From Eucommia ulmoides (lineage: Eukaryota > Streptophyta > Magnoliopsida > Garryales > Eucommiaceae), in assembly GCA_016647705.1 (NCBI GenBank), contig CM028328.1, positions 48,974,647 to 49,038,646 on the forward strand: DNA of 64,000 nucleotides, given 5' to 3'. Positions 24,507-36,580 of the stretch are shown here, one piece after another. The position numbers and the translations under genes were made by a program. The first letter of the stretch is position 1. Every line of letters begins with the position of its first letter. A model generated the notes under the pieces. That model saw nothing but the letters and a program-made list of their open reading frames with translations, had not been told where the DNA came from and did not search any database.

Positions 24507-25150
24507 GTCACAATGCAAAGGTACTGAGTGAATCAATGGTTGGAACTACGTGAAGTTCATAATTGAACTTCTTAATCCATACACCTTCCTTTGCTACATT
24601 GGAATAAAAAATGTATTCGTCCTTGCTATTGCAATATGCAATAGTAGTTTTCTTACACCTCTTCCAGCTAACGCACCATTTAAGATAAATACATACCCAA
24701 AGTTAACTTCCAGTCATTCATATCGGATTGGAAATCCATATTAGTATAACCTTAAACTCCCAGTTCTATTCCTTCATAGAATAAAAATTATTCTTAGTCT
24801 TTCTCAAGTACTTGAGAATAGATTTAACTGTTTTCCAGTGTTCCAAACCTGGATCATCCTGATATCTATTGGTGAATCGAACAACATAATTGATATCAGA
24901 TCTAATACATAGCATTGCATACATGAGACTTCCAATTTTCAAAGCATATGGAATCTTACTCACCCCAATTTTTATTAGAAGATCGATGACTTATCTTCCT
25001 AGAGAGATGAATTTTGTACTGGACTAGTAGGTACCCTCTCTTGGAATTCACCATGATGAATTGCTCCAACACTTTATCAGTAAACCCGAGTGGGATAAAC
25101 CGAACATACTTTTAGATCTATCTCTATAGACTTTTATACCCAGTACGTAG
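24507..25150 (-). pseudogene. Copia RT C-terminus and RNase H first half
   Basis: The 65-codon open frame at 24963-24766 reads PYALKIGSLMYAMLCIRSDI, then HWKTVKSILKYLRKTKN, the standard copia RT-RNase H connection. Further along the minus strand, near 24620-24530, YIFYSNVAKEGVWIKKFN matches EYIAASEAAKEAVWLKKF of RNase H. The frame then runs into the GTCACAAT duplication and resumes as CDNNGSIDQA at 14098. RT palm catalytic residues are absent. Confidence 0.82.
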
Positions 25151-25171
25151 GACGCTTATACCTAGAGAAAA

Positions 25172-28100
25172 AGGCGTTTGGGATTTGTAAGAATGAATTT
25201 AATCCTAATACACTAAGATAAATCTGACTTGAATATAGGAGATGGCACAATTCAAATCCGAACTGCAGACAAGAAAAATTAATCTTCCAGACATAGGACT
25301 GAGAGAACAAGAGAGAGGAGAAGGTGGCCAAATGGTGTTGGCCGAAGCCTTATATGATGATAATCCATTTATCCTTTCCTTCCTTTTTTAAATTGTCTAG
25401 GGTTTATCTCCCTGGACCTCTTCTTTTCTTATTTGCACTTTGACCCCCAAACTTCTCAAGTTTAGTATTACTGTGTGTTCTTTACTTAAGTACTCTTCTA
25501 ACGTCAATTTTCTATTCTATGTGATCTATTTGGCTCATACCAAAAGTTGGATGGTGAAAATAATTAATTACTTACTTATTTTACTAAGTAATTAATCAAG
25601 AAAGATTAGAATAATTTTAATTTTTCCCTTTGAGAAGAAAACGATATTCCCCTTAAGGCATTTTGTCTGACTGTGAGCATATTTACACATTTATCACAAC
25701 TATGTCTAATTGTCAAGAATTTAATCAAGAGATTAATAAATTTATTCAACGATCTCTCTATCCATGTATTTGAAATGACCAAGAATATATGGTTAAGTTA
25801 AAATCCCTTGTGTTGGCCTATTGGAATACCCAAAAGGGGGGTGAATTGGGTATTTAAAAATTTATCAGAATAAAAATTTCTAAATCAAATAATTGATTTT
25901 ATTCCTAAATTAATTATTATCTTTATATCACAGCAGAATTAATTAATCAATTAGGTGCATACACAGACAACAAAAATAAATAAATTAAGAATGCAGTACA
26001 CCAAGATATATCCTGATTCACCAAGCTACTCTTGGCTAGTCCAGTCCTCTGAACCCTACGGAGATTTTCACCCACTAATTCTCAAGATCCCTTTAAAGGT
26101 AGGAACCAAACCCTCACACCTATTATTTTACAGGCTCAGAATCAACTTTTACAATATCATTTTCCCCGGCTAAGGAAGAACCATTACTTTTTACAGGTTA
26201 AAGAATAACCTAATTCTTTTTAACACTAAGGCCAAAGAATCAAAACCTCATCAAACACTCCAAATATCCTTTTACCCGGTAAGGATTGAATCGTTACAAA
26301 TTTCACTCAAAAATTATAATTCTATCCAGGAAAAATTACTACCTCAATCTCTTTATAACCCGTCACACTACTTGCCAATACAAATTGATAAGCAGAAAAT
26401 TTCACTCGGAACTTCTACCACCGCAGATAAATAATAAATCAATTAATATCCCAACTAGTGATAGAAAAACGTGAGATAGAAAATCTGATTTTAACAAGAT
26501 ATGGGTAACAAATATTTGAGCATGTAATCAAATTTAAGAAATTGTGTGTAAAATATTTTTCTTCAATAAAAACAAAAATAATTTCTAAGATCAATTTTCA
26601 AAATATAAACAAGTAATGCAATGATAGAATATAATTGGAAAGATCTCACCCGAAATTCACAGAAAGAATAAATAGATCAATGTAACTTCAAATCTGGTAG
26701 CAGTAAAGATTAATCGCAATTGATTCTCAAGATCACTCTTAGAATAACTCACAAACTCTGAGAAAGATAACTCTTAGAAAAGTTCACTCTTATGAAATGA
26801 TATTATTTTTATTCCTTAATGATATAAGAAATTCGCAAGTCTATTTAAGGGAGAATGAAAACAACCTTCTAACGATTAGTTCACATGTGTCATGACAATT
26901 AATAACACTTATAGACCCCTTATATCATAGTGACTTTATTTTGGTTTAATTCACTTAATGACAGCTTTCAAATCTTTCAATTAAGTTCCCTAAATATTTC
27001 TCAAACTCAATTAGATAAAATAGAAACAATTTTACTTACCAATTTGAGAAACATTAAAAATTAATGAACCAAATCAATAAGATTTATATTTCAGGTGAAG
27101 CACATCTTAAATATAAAAATATCCCCAAAATCTTTTTCAAATCCTAACTAAAAACGGCTACTTTTGGATATAATCTCAGAATAAACAGTTTCCTGAAACA
27201 GCGCGTCTAGTCAACCGACAAGTCGACTGGTAGATTCAGGTTGTAGCCAAGGGCGTTCATCGGTCGACCTGTCTATCGACCTGTAGATTCAAAGAGTTCG
27301 TTTTTCCTTCATCGGTTGACCTATCGGTCGACTTAGAGATACAGATAGTTCAGCTCCTCTTGGCCAGTCGACCTGCCTGTCGACTTAGAGATATAGGGAG
27401 TTACAGCTGCTTGGTCTGGTCGACTCATCAGTCGACTTACATCTTTTAGATCTCTATTATGAACTCGTTTTTAACTTATTCGTTTTTACGTTTTTGTCCC
27501 TTTAACCATTTTCTTTTCTAAATAAGCTCCATTAATCTTCTTATATTCCATTTTAGTCGTTTAAACATATTTATTTTCAAATCATATATTGGAGTAAATA
27601 ATTTCACTTAATAAAAACACACAAAAATAATAAATACTTTTTGTGCCGTATGTGTGTTCCTAATTGGGATATTAAGAGTTGACATTTACCTGAGTTGTTT
27701 TCTCTAATTTTTTTAAACTCTTAATTCTTCAATATCTTCAATATCATCGTTTAGCATCCATTTAATTTGCATCTTCAACACTGGAATTTTAAATCACTGA
27801 AACACTCAGTTAAAACATTAGTTCCATCAAAATATCAATATGTAATTGTTCATCAAAATCTTATGATCAACACCTTGGTCCAATTATATGTATTTGATTA
27901 CTAATATAATTACTGGTTTTACATTATTGGAATCTCATCTTAATTATCACATTGCTCTAGCTAGATGCTTGGGTGAATTATATCAAATCGAATTGCATGG
28001 GCCACGTCATTTTTTTATAAAAGTGATGGATCCTTCTTACATACTCGTATATTACCAGGTATGTCCAACTATACCCAATAAATACCTTTAAAGTCCTGTG

Positions 28101-28584
28101 GTTAGGGAACAACACTTAGTATTATCAAATTATAGTGACCCATACATGTAATATATAGTACCTCAAGTACAAAAGCTCACTGAACACATCACACCACAGA
28201 TATCATTTTTTGTCTCGAGCAAAACTACCATGTAGGATATCAAGGATAATCATGTTTGATCTCTCACTACCACTTAGTGTTTACAGATGTTCTAGTATCT
28301 TATTATACCGATAGATGAAACTCATTATTCTCAAAGAAAATATTGGATCAAGTCAGCCTAGATTGTTGAAGGCCCTTTTCAACAATCTATTATGTACTAG
28401 GAATAATTTAGAATATCGAGCTAACAAATTTTTTCGATATCCTCCAATTTAATCATATTGAATAGTCGAACACCACTCAAAATTCAATGTCTATAACGAT
28501 AATGATATGATTACATTAATAATATCAAGAATACCTTTTATTAATGTACGTTTACAAGATTGACTATAGGGCTTACATCCAACA
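25172..28584 (-). repeat. 5' LTR of the copia family W element, split by a solo LTR
   Basis: Segments 25172-25810 and 27878-28584 align continuously with copy B. The minus-strand start is TGTTGGATGTAAGCCC at 28584. The 3' part of the LTR is lost at 25150-25172, where it abuts RT sequence. Between the two segments lies a complete family X solo LTR with its own target duplication. Confidence 0.75.
25806..27877 (-). repeat. Solo LTR of family X, with 5-bp target duplication CCTTG
   Basis: The LTR proper is 25811-27872 (2062 bp), starting TGTTGGCCTATTGGAATACC and ending TTATGATCAACA. Exact CCTTG flanks are at 25806-25810 and 27873-27877. It is the reverse complement of the LTRs of the full-length element at 54858-62932, so its sense strand is minus. 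The GTCGAC-rich pair array is at 27190-27450. Recombination between the two LTRs of a complete element is the usual origin. Confidence 0.92.
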
Positions 28585-28585
28585 A

Positions 28586-29030
28586 TTACTATAGTCCAAT
28601 ATTCCGTAAAGCATAACCAAAATAAATTTGTTTTATGTTAATTATAGGTGTCATTTTGATGCCACTTGAAGGAATGGAATATTAAAATCACATGATTTAC
28701 ACAGCTGAATTAAAAAAAAAAATCATATTTAAATCATGTTTCTCAAAGTCGGATCTATTTGTATCAACATAAACTAATAAAACAGTGAATGATTAAATCT
28801 AATTGAATCGATATACTTCTTTTGGTGTTTCAGCTTCAAAGTCTGTAGTTTTTGAGGCTTGACTTGAGTAGTCTCTTCCAAGAGAGGCTAGATCTGGTCT
28901 CATTCCGATTGCAGAGAAAAAGTTCTCCAAGAAGCAATACAAGTATCTTTCATCCAATAGTGTCCACAAAGAAAACTCCGTAGGGATAATGTTCTTGAGA
29001 TTTCTAACAACTAAAGTGCAGAATATTAAT
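28586..29030 (-). repeat. Copia family W LTR fragment (copy E)
   Basis: This stretch is weakly but collinearly similar to 12400-12800 (for example GGATCT, then the CTTCAAAGTCTGTAGTTTTTGAGG block against CCTCAAAGTGGGGTAGTTTTCC). It directly abuts the start of copy C. It is probably the 3' part of another LTR of the same family into or beside which copy C inserted. Confidence 0.45.
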
Positions 29031-30199
29031 TACTAAAAATTTAGTTTATGAAAAGTTTGAGTTAGCATCATGTACATGTTTTTCGATCATTCCAATAAGT
29101 AATTCAAGCTACAATCGAAATCTACCACTAAGGAAGAATCTACCAATTAACTATCATGGATTATCTTCACGATTCAATTCTTACATTAACTAATCTAAGG
29201 TGAATTAATCGTTAAGTATAATACATCCAATTAAGTCGTATCAATTCTTAAGAAGATGGGTTGTATAACGGTTAGATCTAAATCAGAGGTCTTAGACCTA
29301 GCATCACAAGTATTAATAAATTCACCTCTAACCTCTAAAAGACAATTAGAACATAAACTCACTGAAAAACATCTTCAAAACTTAAATCCTTGTTATATAA
29401 TCTTTATACACAAAAAAGATAGAACAAAAGTGGGTTCCAAATTGCCACTACCCGAATCCTCTACGTCAATCGTCGTGGACCTTCTGCTGTGATTTTCATT
29501 AGGGGTTTGAGCATGGATCTTATCTTCTGTCACTATAAATTTTGATCTAAGATTCACAAATCAACAACGTTCACCATCAACCAGATCTTTCGTCGAATAA
29601 ATTTGAAAAGGGCAACGCTTCTGATGAAAATGGAATCAAAGATCTTCTTTCCGTTGAGATTTTGATGGTTTGACTCAAATCAGAGGTGTAGCCACTCTAC
29701 CGTATTCAATAGCATTCTGCGTTGTTCGTGGTCGTGTAGTGTGTCGATGGATTTTGAGATCGGCATTATGGCTACAAAGTGTATATCTCTAATCAGATCT
29801 GAGATTTTGATTGTTTGATCTTGATCTGCTGTTGGGTTTGTCTGCTGCCATCTCCAACGGTTCCTTAATATTTGGTCAGATCTAAGCGTTTCTATGGCTT
29901 CAATTGTTTGTTGTAATTTCTTGTTAGATCTATAGATCTAGAACATAAATGTTTTTAGTCGAAGCCAAGGTTACATCATCTGATCATATGAGATATTCGG
30001 ATCGTGGATTTGAGGTGTTGATGGCCCAGGGTTTCTGGTCATGTGGCTATGAACTAGGGCTAGTATGGTGGTGGTTTCCAGTGACAGTTTAGTCATGGAA
30101 TTGCCAGGCCAATAGACCGCTGGTAAAGTGCAAATTCCAATGTCTTTGCCTCACGCTCCCAGGTCCTATCGCTCATTTGTTCAAAAATATTTTTCATCC
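29031..30199. other. No gene recognised; possible L1 5' region
   Basis: AT-moderate sequence with a higher density of GATCT words (29490-29960) leads into the L1 ORF1 remnant. The open frame at 29256-29492 (+) has no recognisable domain. The region could be the 5' untranslated part of the LINE, but nothing proves it. Confidence 0.3.
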
Positions 30200-31220
30200 A
30201 TCCTCTATTTGGAATTGAAACTAATTGTTGATTTGAAACCACTTGCAATTCATTAGGTTGAACCAACGATTTTCTTTTCCCATCAAGACATTCAAGGATT
30301 AGCTAAACCGTTTCGATACACTTTGGTGGGTAAGTTCTCCCATACAAAACCATCCTATTTAGATTTGGAAAAATTCTTTTTAAACTTTGGTTTGAGTGGG
30401 GGTTTTAAGATTGGCTTTCTTGATCACAAACATATTCTTATTCGGTTTACTATAGAGGAAGATTTTCAGCTGATTTGGTGAAAAGGAAACTGGTTTGCGC
30501 ATGGTTTTTCGATGCGTATTTTCAAATGGTCTACCTTTTTTCGATCCCATTTGGAATCGACTGTAGCTTCAGTATGGATTTTGTTATCTAAGTTTCATAT
30601 TCATTTTTAAAATGCTCAAAGTATCTTTTTCATTATTCAATCATTTTCTACTCCTCTAAGACTGAATTTTGCAATTGTGGAGTTATCAAAGCCACATCTG
30701 GCTCGAGTGTGTGTTGAAATTGATCTCCTCAAGCCAGATGGAATAGAATTTGGATCGGTGAAGGTGATGATGGTAGTGGTTTTTGGCAACCGATTCATTT
30801 AGGAACAATTCTTTCATACTGCACCCATTGCTTTCATCAAGGCCATGAGAAGAGTTCTTTTATGCTAATCACTCTACCAATTGACTTGAGGCAAACAATC
30901 AATGAGAAACAATCCAAAAATAAGGAGATTAATCAAGTTCTCTTCCAATGGGAAGCTGTTGATGCAGGTTTTGATAAAGCTATTAATCTCTCTTGGTGAT
31001 AGGTAAATCAGGAGGCAGTGGAAGTAGTTGGTCAGGGTGAAGCAACAACGAACATTGAGAAAAATAGTTTAAAAGATGGTAAAAAATAAAAATGTTTTGC
31101 GAGAAGGGACGTAGAAAATATGAAGAAAAAAAAACTTAACCCTACTGGTAATGTTCCTAATCAATATCTTCCAATTAGGGAAGTTAGTAGAGGTAAAGAT
31201 ATCTATTTTGGCGCACAAAA
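30200..31220 (+). pseudogene. L1 LINE ORF1-like protein (DUF4283 plus zinc knuckle), broken
   Basis: Plus-strand reading from about 30258 gives RYTLVGKFSHTKPSYLDLEK, then LDHKHILIRFTIEEDFQLIW, FSMRIFKWSTFF and ELSKPHLARVCVEIDLLKP. These are ordered blocks of the DUF4283 domain of plant L1 ORF1 proteins. Near 30815 CTHCFHQGHEKSSF is a CCHC-type zinc knuckle with the last cysteine replaced. In-frame stops (after FQLIW and in HIHF) and loss after about 31220 show that it is dead. No LINE reverse transcriptase follows. The family binds LINE RNA; here there is no likely product. Confidence 0.75.
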
Positions 31221-31227
31221 TTATGGG

Positions 31228-31688
31228 GATCCAAAACTCCTAGTCCAATTATATGTACATGGATTGATAATATAATTCTATATAACACTATTTCAAATAT
31301 CATCTCATTCTTCATACCACTCTGGCTAGAGGTTTGAGTGAATTATACTAAATCGAATCACATAGGACACATATCTTTCTGCTGAGAGTGATAGATCGTA
31401 TATTGCATACTCCTATATTTACATGTATGTCCATTTATACTTGATGGAAACATTTGAAGTTTTGTGGCTAGAATACAACAATCAGTATTATCAAAGTATA
31501 TTAGCACATACATGTAATATGCAGTAACTCAAGTCAAAAAAATCACAAATATAATCACGAATATTCGGGGTCTGCAACAACATTGATATAATTCGAGAAT
31601 AATATCAAAATATCTTGTATTATTTATTTATTTATTTGATATTATTACAAGTGTACCAGCGATTGTCTATAGATCTTATCCCCAACAA
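31228..31688 (-). repeat. Copia family W-type LTR, copy D (3' LTR), partial
   Basis: It matches copies B and C (AGTCCAATTATATGTA block at 31230; GTGATAGATCGTATATTGCATACTC; CAACATTGATATAATTCGAG near 31575). The right end (TCTTATCCCCAACA) corresponds to the minus-strand LTR start. It is shorter than the other copies because of internal deletions. It cuts off the L1 remnant on its left. Confidence 0.65.
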
Positions 31689-31992
31689 CCTAAACCCTAC
31701 AGGAGTTTTTCTGCCTTGATCTCATTTAGGGTTAAACCCTTCCTTAACATCACACTTAATTATCACTATCATCATAGGATAAGCAAACGAATATTTCTTA
31801 TGGATATCTACCGATATTAGGTGATAGTGAATAATTCACGTATTATAGATTGTTTCTACCCATTGAACCTGTTTAATGGGGTTCCCAATCATAAAGGTTG
31901 GGTTACTTCCCTATTTGACTTCCTTGTGGTCTTAGGCACATCCCTCTCGACAAATCTGGGACTCCCCTCCTAAACAAACCTTTGATTAAACG

Positions 31993-31997
31993 ATCAA
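31993..31997. repeat. Left target duplication ATCAA of the Athila-like element
   Basis: ATCAA precedes the LTR start TGATAGGTG and is repeated exactly at 41488-41492, directly after the 3' LTR. This defines the element ends. Confidence 0.88.
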
Positions 31998-32612
31998 TGA
32001 TAGGTGTAAAATACCTATCTAATTTTAAAACCGAATTTGCCAGTTTTTTATTATTTTATTGAAGTTTGAATATTTTTTTCGCTGTTTTTATTAGTCAGGA
32101 GTAGGGACGTAAACAATTGGCAAAACGAGTAAAATGGTGGAGAAAAGGGTAGCCAAAAAGATGAAAAAAATGAGGTTTCAAAGAGCAGTGCAATTCCGCC
32201 TAGGCGAAGTTTCCACCGCCTAGGCGAAAATTCATCAGAAAGTTGCGAATGCTGAAAAGTTGAAATCCGCCTAAACGAAGTTTCCACCGCCTAGGGTGAA
32301 ATTCGTCAGAAAGTTGATTGCGCTAAGAAGTTGAAATCCGCCTAGGCGAAGTTTCCACCGCCTAGGCAGAAATCCGTCAGAAGGTTGCAAGAGCTGAAGT
32401 ATTGAAATCCGCCTAGGCGAAGTTTCCACCACCTAGGCGGAATTCCATCATAACGTTGGAAGTGCTGAATTGCTGGAAGAGTTGAACTGCTGTATATCCG
32501 CCTAGGTGAAGTAGCTACTGCCTAGGTGGAATTTCGTCAGAAAGAAAGGGGATCAAGAAGTTAGTCCTCTGCCTAGGCGAAGAGACCATCGCCTAGGCAG
32601 AATTTTATCAAG
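31998..32612 (+). repeat. 5' LTR fragment of the Athila-like element
   Basis: It starts TGATAGGTGTAAAATACC, the same as the 3' LTR at 40023. Only the first roughly 600 bp remain. It contains six units of the paired-palindrome array, against fewer in the 3' LTR. It runs directly into RNase H coding sequence. Confidence 0.85.
32190..32605 (+). repeat. Paired-palindrome tandem array in the 5' LTR, 6 units
   Basis: Units begin near 32193, 32264, 32334, 32404, 32494 and 32570, about 70 bp apart with one longer spacing. Each holds two CCTAGG-centred palindromes about 20 bp apart, in the form CCGCCTAGGCGAAGTTTCCA followed by CCGCCTAGGCGGAA-type text. The surroundings are AT-rich, so the GC palindromes stand out. 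The 3' LTR has an equivalent cluster at 40215-40470 with fewer units. Confidence 0.88.
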
Positions 32613-33989
32613 AAGTTGGTATTTGCTTGTGATAAGTTCCGGTCTTATATCATTGGGTCAAAAGTGATCGTCTACACGGATCATGCGGCTATCCGGTACT
32701 TATTTGCAAAGAAAGATGCCAAGCCAAGATTGATAAGGTTGATTCTTCTATTGCAAGAGTTTGATGCTAAAATAAGGGATAAAAAGGGGAGTGAGAACGT
32801 TGTTGCTGACCATTTGTCGAGGTTGATTCAAGAAGACGGTGACAAGTCTAGCATCACGGAAGTGTTCCCTGACGAACAACTATTTTCAGTTGAAAATGCA
32901 CTTCCTTGGTATGCGGACATTGTGGATTATCTTGCATGTAACGTGTTACCACCTGAGTTGACGGGAGCCCAAAGGAAGAAATTTCTTTTTGATGCAAAGT
33001 ATTATCTGTAGGACGAGCCATTGCTATTCAAGAAATGTGCTGATCCGGATATGTGTTCCGAAGGAGAAAATGACTAGTATTCTTTGCCATTGCCATTCCT
33101 CACCTTGTGGCGGCCATTTTGGTGCAACTCGGACAGCATCAAAAGTACTTCAATCAGGTTTTTACTGGCCTTCTTTGTTTAAAGATTCATATACATTTGT
33201 GAAAACTTGTGATAGATGTCAAATGGTGGGTAACATATCGAGAAGGCATGAATTGCCACTAACATCAATTCTTGAGCTTGAGTTATTTGATGTGTGGGGC
33301 GTAGATTTCATGGGGCCATTTCTGCCGTCATTTGGCAAGGAGTATATTTTGTTAGCAGTGGATTATGTGTCTAAATGGGTCGAGGCCGTGGCAACATCTA
33401 CCAATGATACCAAAGTAGTTTTGAAGTTCCTTCAACAAAATGTCATGACACGGTTTGGGACACCTCGAGCCTTAATCAATGATGAGGGAACCCACTTTTG
33501 TTACAAAATGCTAAGCGCTTTGTTGGCAAAGTATGGGGTTAGACACAAGGTGGCGCTACCATACCACCCACAGACAAATGGCCAAGCTGAGGTTTCAAAC
33601 CGAGAAATCAAGCTAATTTTGGAGAAAACGGTTCATACTAATCGCAAGGATTGGGCGGTGAAGCTTGACGATGCCTTATGGTCTTATCGCACGGCTTTTA
33701 AGACACCGATTGGCATGTCGCTGTATCGATTGGTGTTTGGGAAAGCGTGTCATTTGCCCGTTGAATTGGAGTACCGTGCATTCTAGGCGATTAAGAAACT
33801 CAACTTTGACATAAAAGCTTCTGGTGCGCAACGTCTCCTCCAATTGAATGAAATGGAGGAATTCCGGCACGAGGCTTCTGAGAATGCCAAGCTTTACAAA
33901 GATAAAACGAAGAGGTGGCATGATAAAATGATAGTTCGGTGGGAGTTCAGTCCAGGCCAACAAGTTTTATTGTCTAACTCAAGGCTGAG
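32613..33989 (+). pseudogene. Athila-like RNase H and integrase, first part
   Basis: RNase H C-terminal half: FACDKFRSYIIGSKVIVYTD, DHAAIRYLFAKKD, ENVVADHLSRL (32616-32830). A stop at about 33009 separates it from integrase. Integrase: zinc-binding region with GGHFGATRT and CDRCQ near 33100-33215. Catalytic core: first Asp in WGVDFMGPF (about 33300), second in LINDEGTHF (about 33477), Glu in [12 protein letters not shown] (about 33585). After a stop at 33784 the C-terminal region continues with RWHDKMI and [14 protein letters not shown] to 33989. All three DDE residues are present, but two stops, the 5' deletion and the LTR insertion make it non-functional. Confidence 0.9.
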
Positions 33990-35713
33990 TGGTAGCGCGC
34001 GAAATAACACGCCGCTACTTACACTCGCAAGTATATGAGGTCTAAGTTTTAGTATAGTGTGATCGTTAAGATCGAGTTATCGTATCCACAGGGTTTGTTG
34101 TCGTTACTATCGAATACCGCATTTGTCGTGACCTAATTTTATCTAGGCGACAAGCAAATGTAATTAATTAATTAAACTAATACTAATATATCCTAAATTA
34201 ACTACACTAATATGTTAATATGTTCTAGGGTGAAGAATTGCATAGGGATTAACGTGTTTACAAATACGTGTTCGATTCCGATTTACTCGCGTTTACGTTG
34301 TTCGACCTATTTGACAACTTCGGTACGTAAACTCCGCCGCCACCTCTTTCGAGTGTAAGATGGGAGAATACATGATTTCGAGTCAACGAAGAAGTCCCTT
34401 CAACGTCTTAACGACCCTAGGTCACGTGAGTCTCGCCCAACGTCATTGATTGCACACAATCCAACTCCCTCCCGGGTTATTGGATCGTCGCGTTGTATTT
34501 ACCCTATCGATAATCTCCGTTCTAAAACTCCCTCGCCACCTCTTCCGAGTGTAGGACGAGGGATATAACATGATTTCGAGTCAATGAAGAGGTCCCCCTC
34601 AACGTCTTGACGACCTTAGGTAGCGTGTGTCTTGCCCCACGTCATCGATTGTCCACGATTCGAACCCCGATTGGGTTATAGAATCGTGGCGTTTGTTTAC
34701 CTTAATCCGAATCTGGGGTTTTGTCAAAACCCCGTATTCTCCATTTATCAATCCAAGCATAATAAATAAAAAATACGATAAATACAATCAAACTACGAAG
34801 AACAATCAGAAACGAAACACAGAAATCATCCAAACAACGTATTTATAAATATTAGGTTAATCCCTACTACAATCCATATTTAACTCGGGGCCATAGCCGC
34901 ATATACAATGAAATAACGAGCTAAATATGCTCACATGCTCCTAAGATAAAGAAATAAGGAAAAACGATCGAAGAACTTAGCCACGTCCGAAGATAAACCG
35001 CTAAGAACGCTCAACGATCGATTCGCCGTCTTCTCTACTTCGGGATGTGAGCTCCACCACTAAAATTCCTAACCCTTGGCTTAAGTATAGCCTAAAGGGC
35101 TCAAAAATGCAAGAGAGAGGAGAGAGAGCCGACCAAAGGGGGAGGAGAGGGGATATTTATAGCAAAAATATCCTAAAAATATCTAAAGGCTGTGCAGGGC
35201 AAATCCGCCTAGGCGGTGGAAATTCCGCCTAGGCGGAGTTAGGTCGGTTAAGTCTGATCGCCTGGGCGGTGGAGTAGGCGGTGGACTGGAGAACATTCTG
35301 TTGGATTTTTGCCTAAGCGGTAGAAATTCCGCCTAGGCGAGCGGCTATCAGTAGCCCTTCTTCGTCCTCTGTTGGATTTTCGCCTAAGCGGTAGAATTTC
35401 CGCTCAGGCGGTCGTCCGTCAATAACATTTTGCTCTTCTTTGCATCTTCACCGCTTAAGCGGTGGTCTGGACACTTAAGCGGTGGGCGTGTTTCGTCTTT
35501 TAGCCTCTGAGCTTGTTTATCCACCGTAACTTCGAACCGCTTTGGTTCGATCTCATCATTTTAGCTCCAGTTTCCTATCTTTTTGACCCACACACCTGAG
35601 TTATACAAAAAGTATAAATACTAATTAAAACATAATAAAAATAACTATAAACATAGTCGAAAACTAACCAATTCAGATTGGAAATAGATAGGTTTTTCAC
35701 ACCTATCACTGAG
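33985..35713 (-). repeat. Solo LTR of family Y inside the integrase, with target duplication CTGAG
   Basis: The LTR proper is 33990-35708 (1719 bp): it starts TGGTAGCGCGCG and ends ACACCTATCA. Exact CTGAG flanks are at 33985-33989 and 35709-35713. The sense strand is minus, opposite to the host element. It contains two tandem roughly 200-bp units (34310-34500 and 34500-34690) and a palindrome cluster at 35195-35490 with CCTAGG and CTTAAG cores. Removing it restores the integrase frame SRL...LF across the duplication. Confidence 0.95.
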
Positions 35714-35860
35714 ACTCTTTTCCGGAAAGTTGAAGTTCCGGTGGTTTGGACCGTTCCGGATCAAGCATATTTATCCATTTGGTGCTATCGAGCTAGAAGG
35801 CGAAGACAAACGAAATTTCCGAGTCAACAGGGAGCGGATCAAGCACTACTTCAAGGATGA
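35714..35860 (+). pseudogene. Athila-like integrase C-terminus, second part
   Basis: The plus strand continues the integrase: GKLKFRWFGPFRIKHIYPFG, then GEDKRNFRVNRERIKHYFKD and a stop near 35858. The block KLKSRWSGPF...V+GQRLKHY is the C-terminal signature of Athila integrases. It is cut from the first part only by the solo LTR. Confidence 0.88.
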
Positions 35861-36171
35861 AGAGTGAGTTGTGGAGAACATCTCCCTCGTTGAAGGATAG
35901 AGCTGGAATTCATAAACATCCATGCTAGGGACGTAAAACCAAGCAACATCTTTTGATATGTCATTGAGGGTAATGAACATTCCCAACTTCTGTATAAATT
36001 ACTTTTTGGAGATCGTATTGATCTCATAATACTATTTTTTGTGATGAATTGATGAGGCTAGATACTTAGGATTGATTTGCATGCTAAAACTCATTTGAGG
36101 AACGAAGAGGAAGTAAGCGGTGTAGAGCAAAAATGTGAAAACCTGAAGGAATCCAGCTAAAGTCCTCACTG

Positions 36172-36580
36172 GCGTAAATTCGGCCAGGCGGAAAAACCAT
36201 CGCCTAGGCGAAAATTGGACAAAAGGCTGAGAAAACATACTGGCGTAAATTCGCCTAGGCGGAAAAACCACCGCCTTGGCGTAAATAGGAAGAAAAAGTC
36301 TGAATTTTTACACTGTCGTAAATTCGCCCAAGCGGTAAAACCACCGTCTAGGCGAAAAAATGAAGAAAAACTGAGTTCCTACACTGGCGTAAATTCGCCC
36401 AGGCAGAAAACCCACCGCCTAAGCGGATTTACAATGAAATCAAGGGTTTCACACTGGTGTAAATTCGCCCAAGCGGAAAAACCACCGCCTAGGCGAATTA
36501 ACACCAGAAAGTTTTTAAAAAGAAAAAGGCGCTACTTCGCCTAGGCGGAAAAACCACCGCCTAGGCGAATTCACGCGAGC
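36172..36580 (+). repeat. Paired-palindrome tandem array upstream of the env-like ORF, 6 units
   Basis: Six units with a period of about 71 bp each begin with TGGCGTAAATTCGCC-type text and contain two imperfect GCCTAGGC palindromes around AAAAACCACC. The arms are the mirror of the LTR units (here TTCGCC...GGCGAA; in the LTR CCGCC...GGCGGAA). The array is internal, not in an LTR, and is followed by a leader and the ORF at 37228. Confidence 0.88.

Larger units (their letters stand above)
12340..28584 (-). mobile_element. Ty1/copia family W element, interrupted by a hAT transposon and a solo LTR
   Basis: The parts in minus-strand order are: right LTR (28584-25172, split), RT C-terminus (25150-24760), RNase H first half (24760-24507), hAT insertion, RNase H second half (14098-13890), purine tract (about 13860-13849), left LTR (13847 to about 12340). 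Removing the hAT joins the RNase H reading frame across one 8-bp GTCACAAT copy. Gag, protease, integrase and most of RT are deleted between the right LTR and the RT remnant (junction about 25150-25172). Left LTR and hence element start are approximate. Confidence 0.75.

Noticed and set aside
36172..36580. Regularly spaced palindromic repeats looking like a CRISPR array
   Set aside because: Plant nuclear context, spacers are themselves repeated, repeats are imperfect, no cas genes. It is a tandem array within an Athila-like element.
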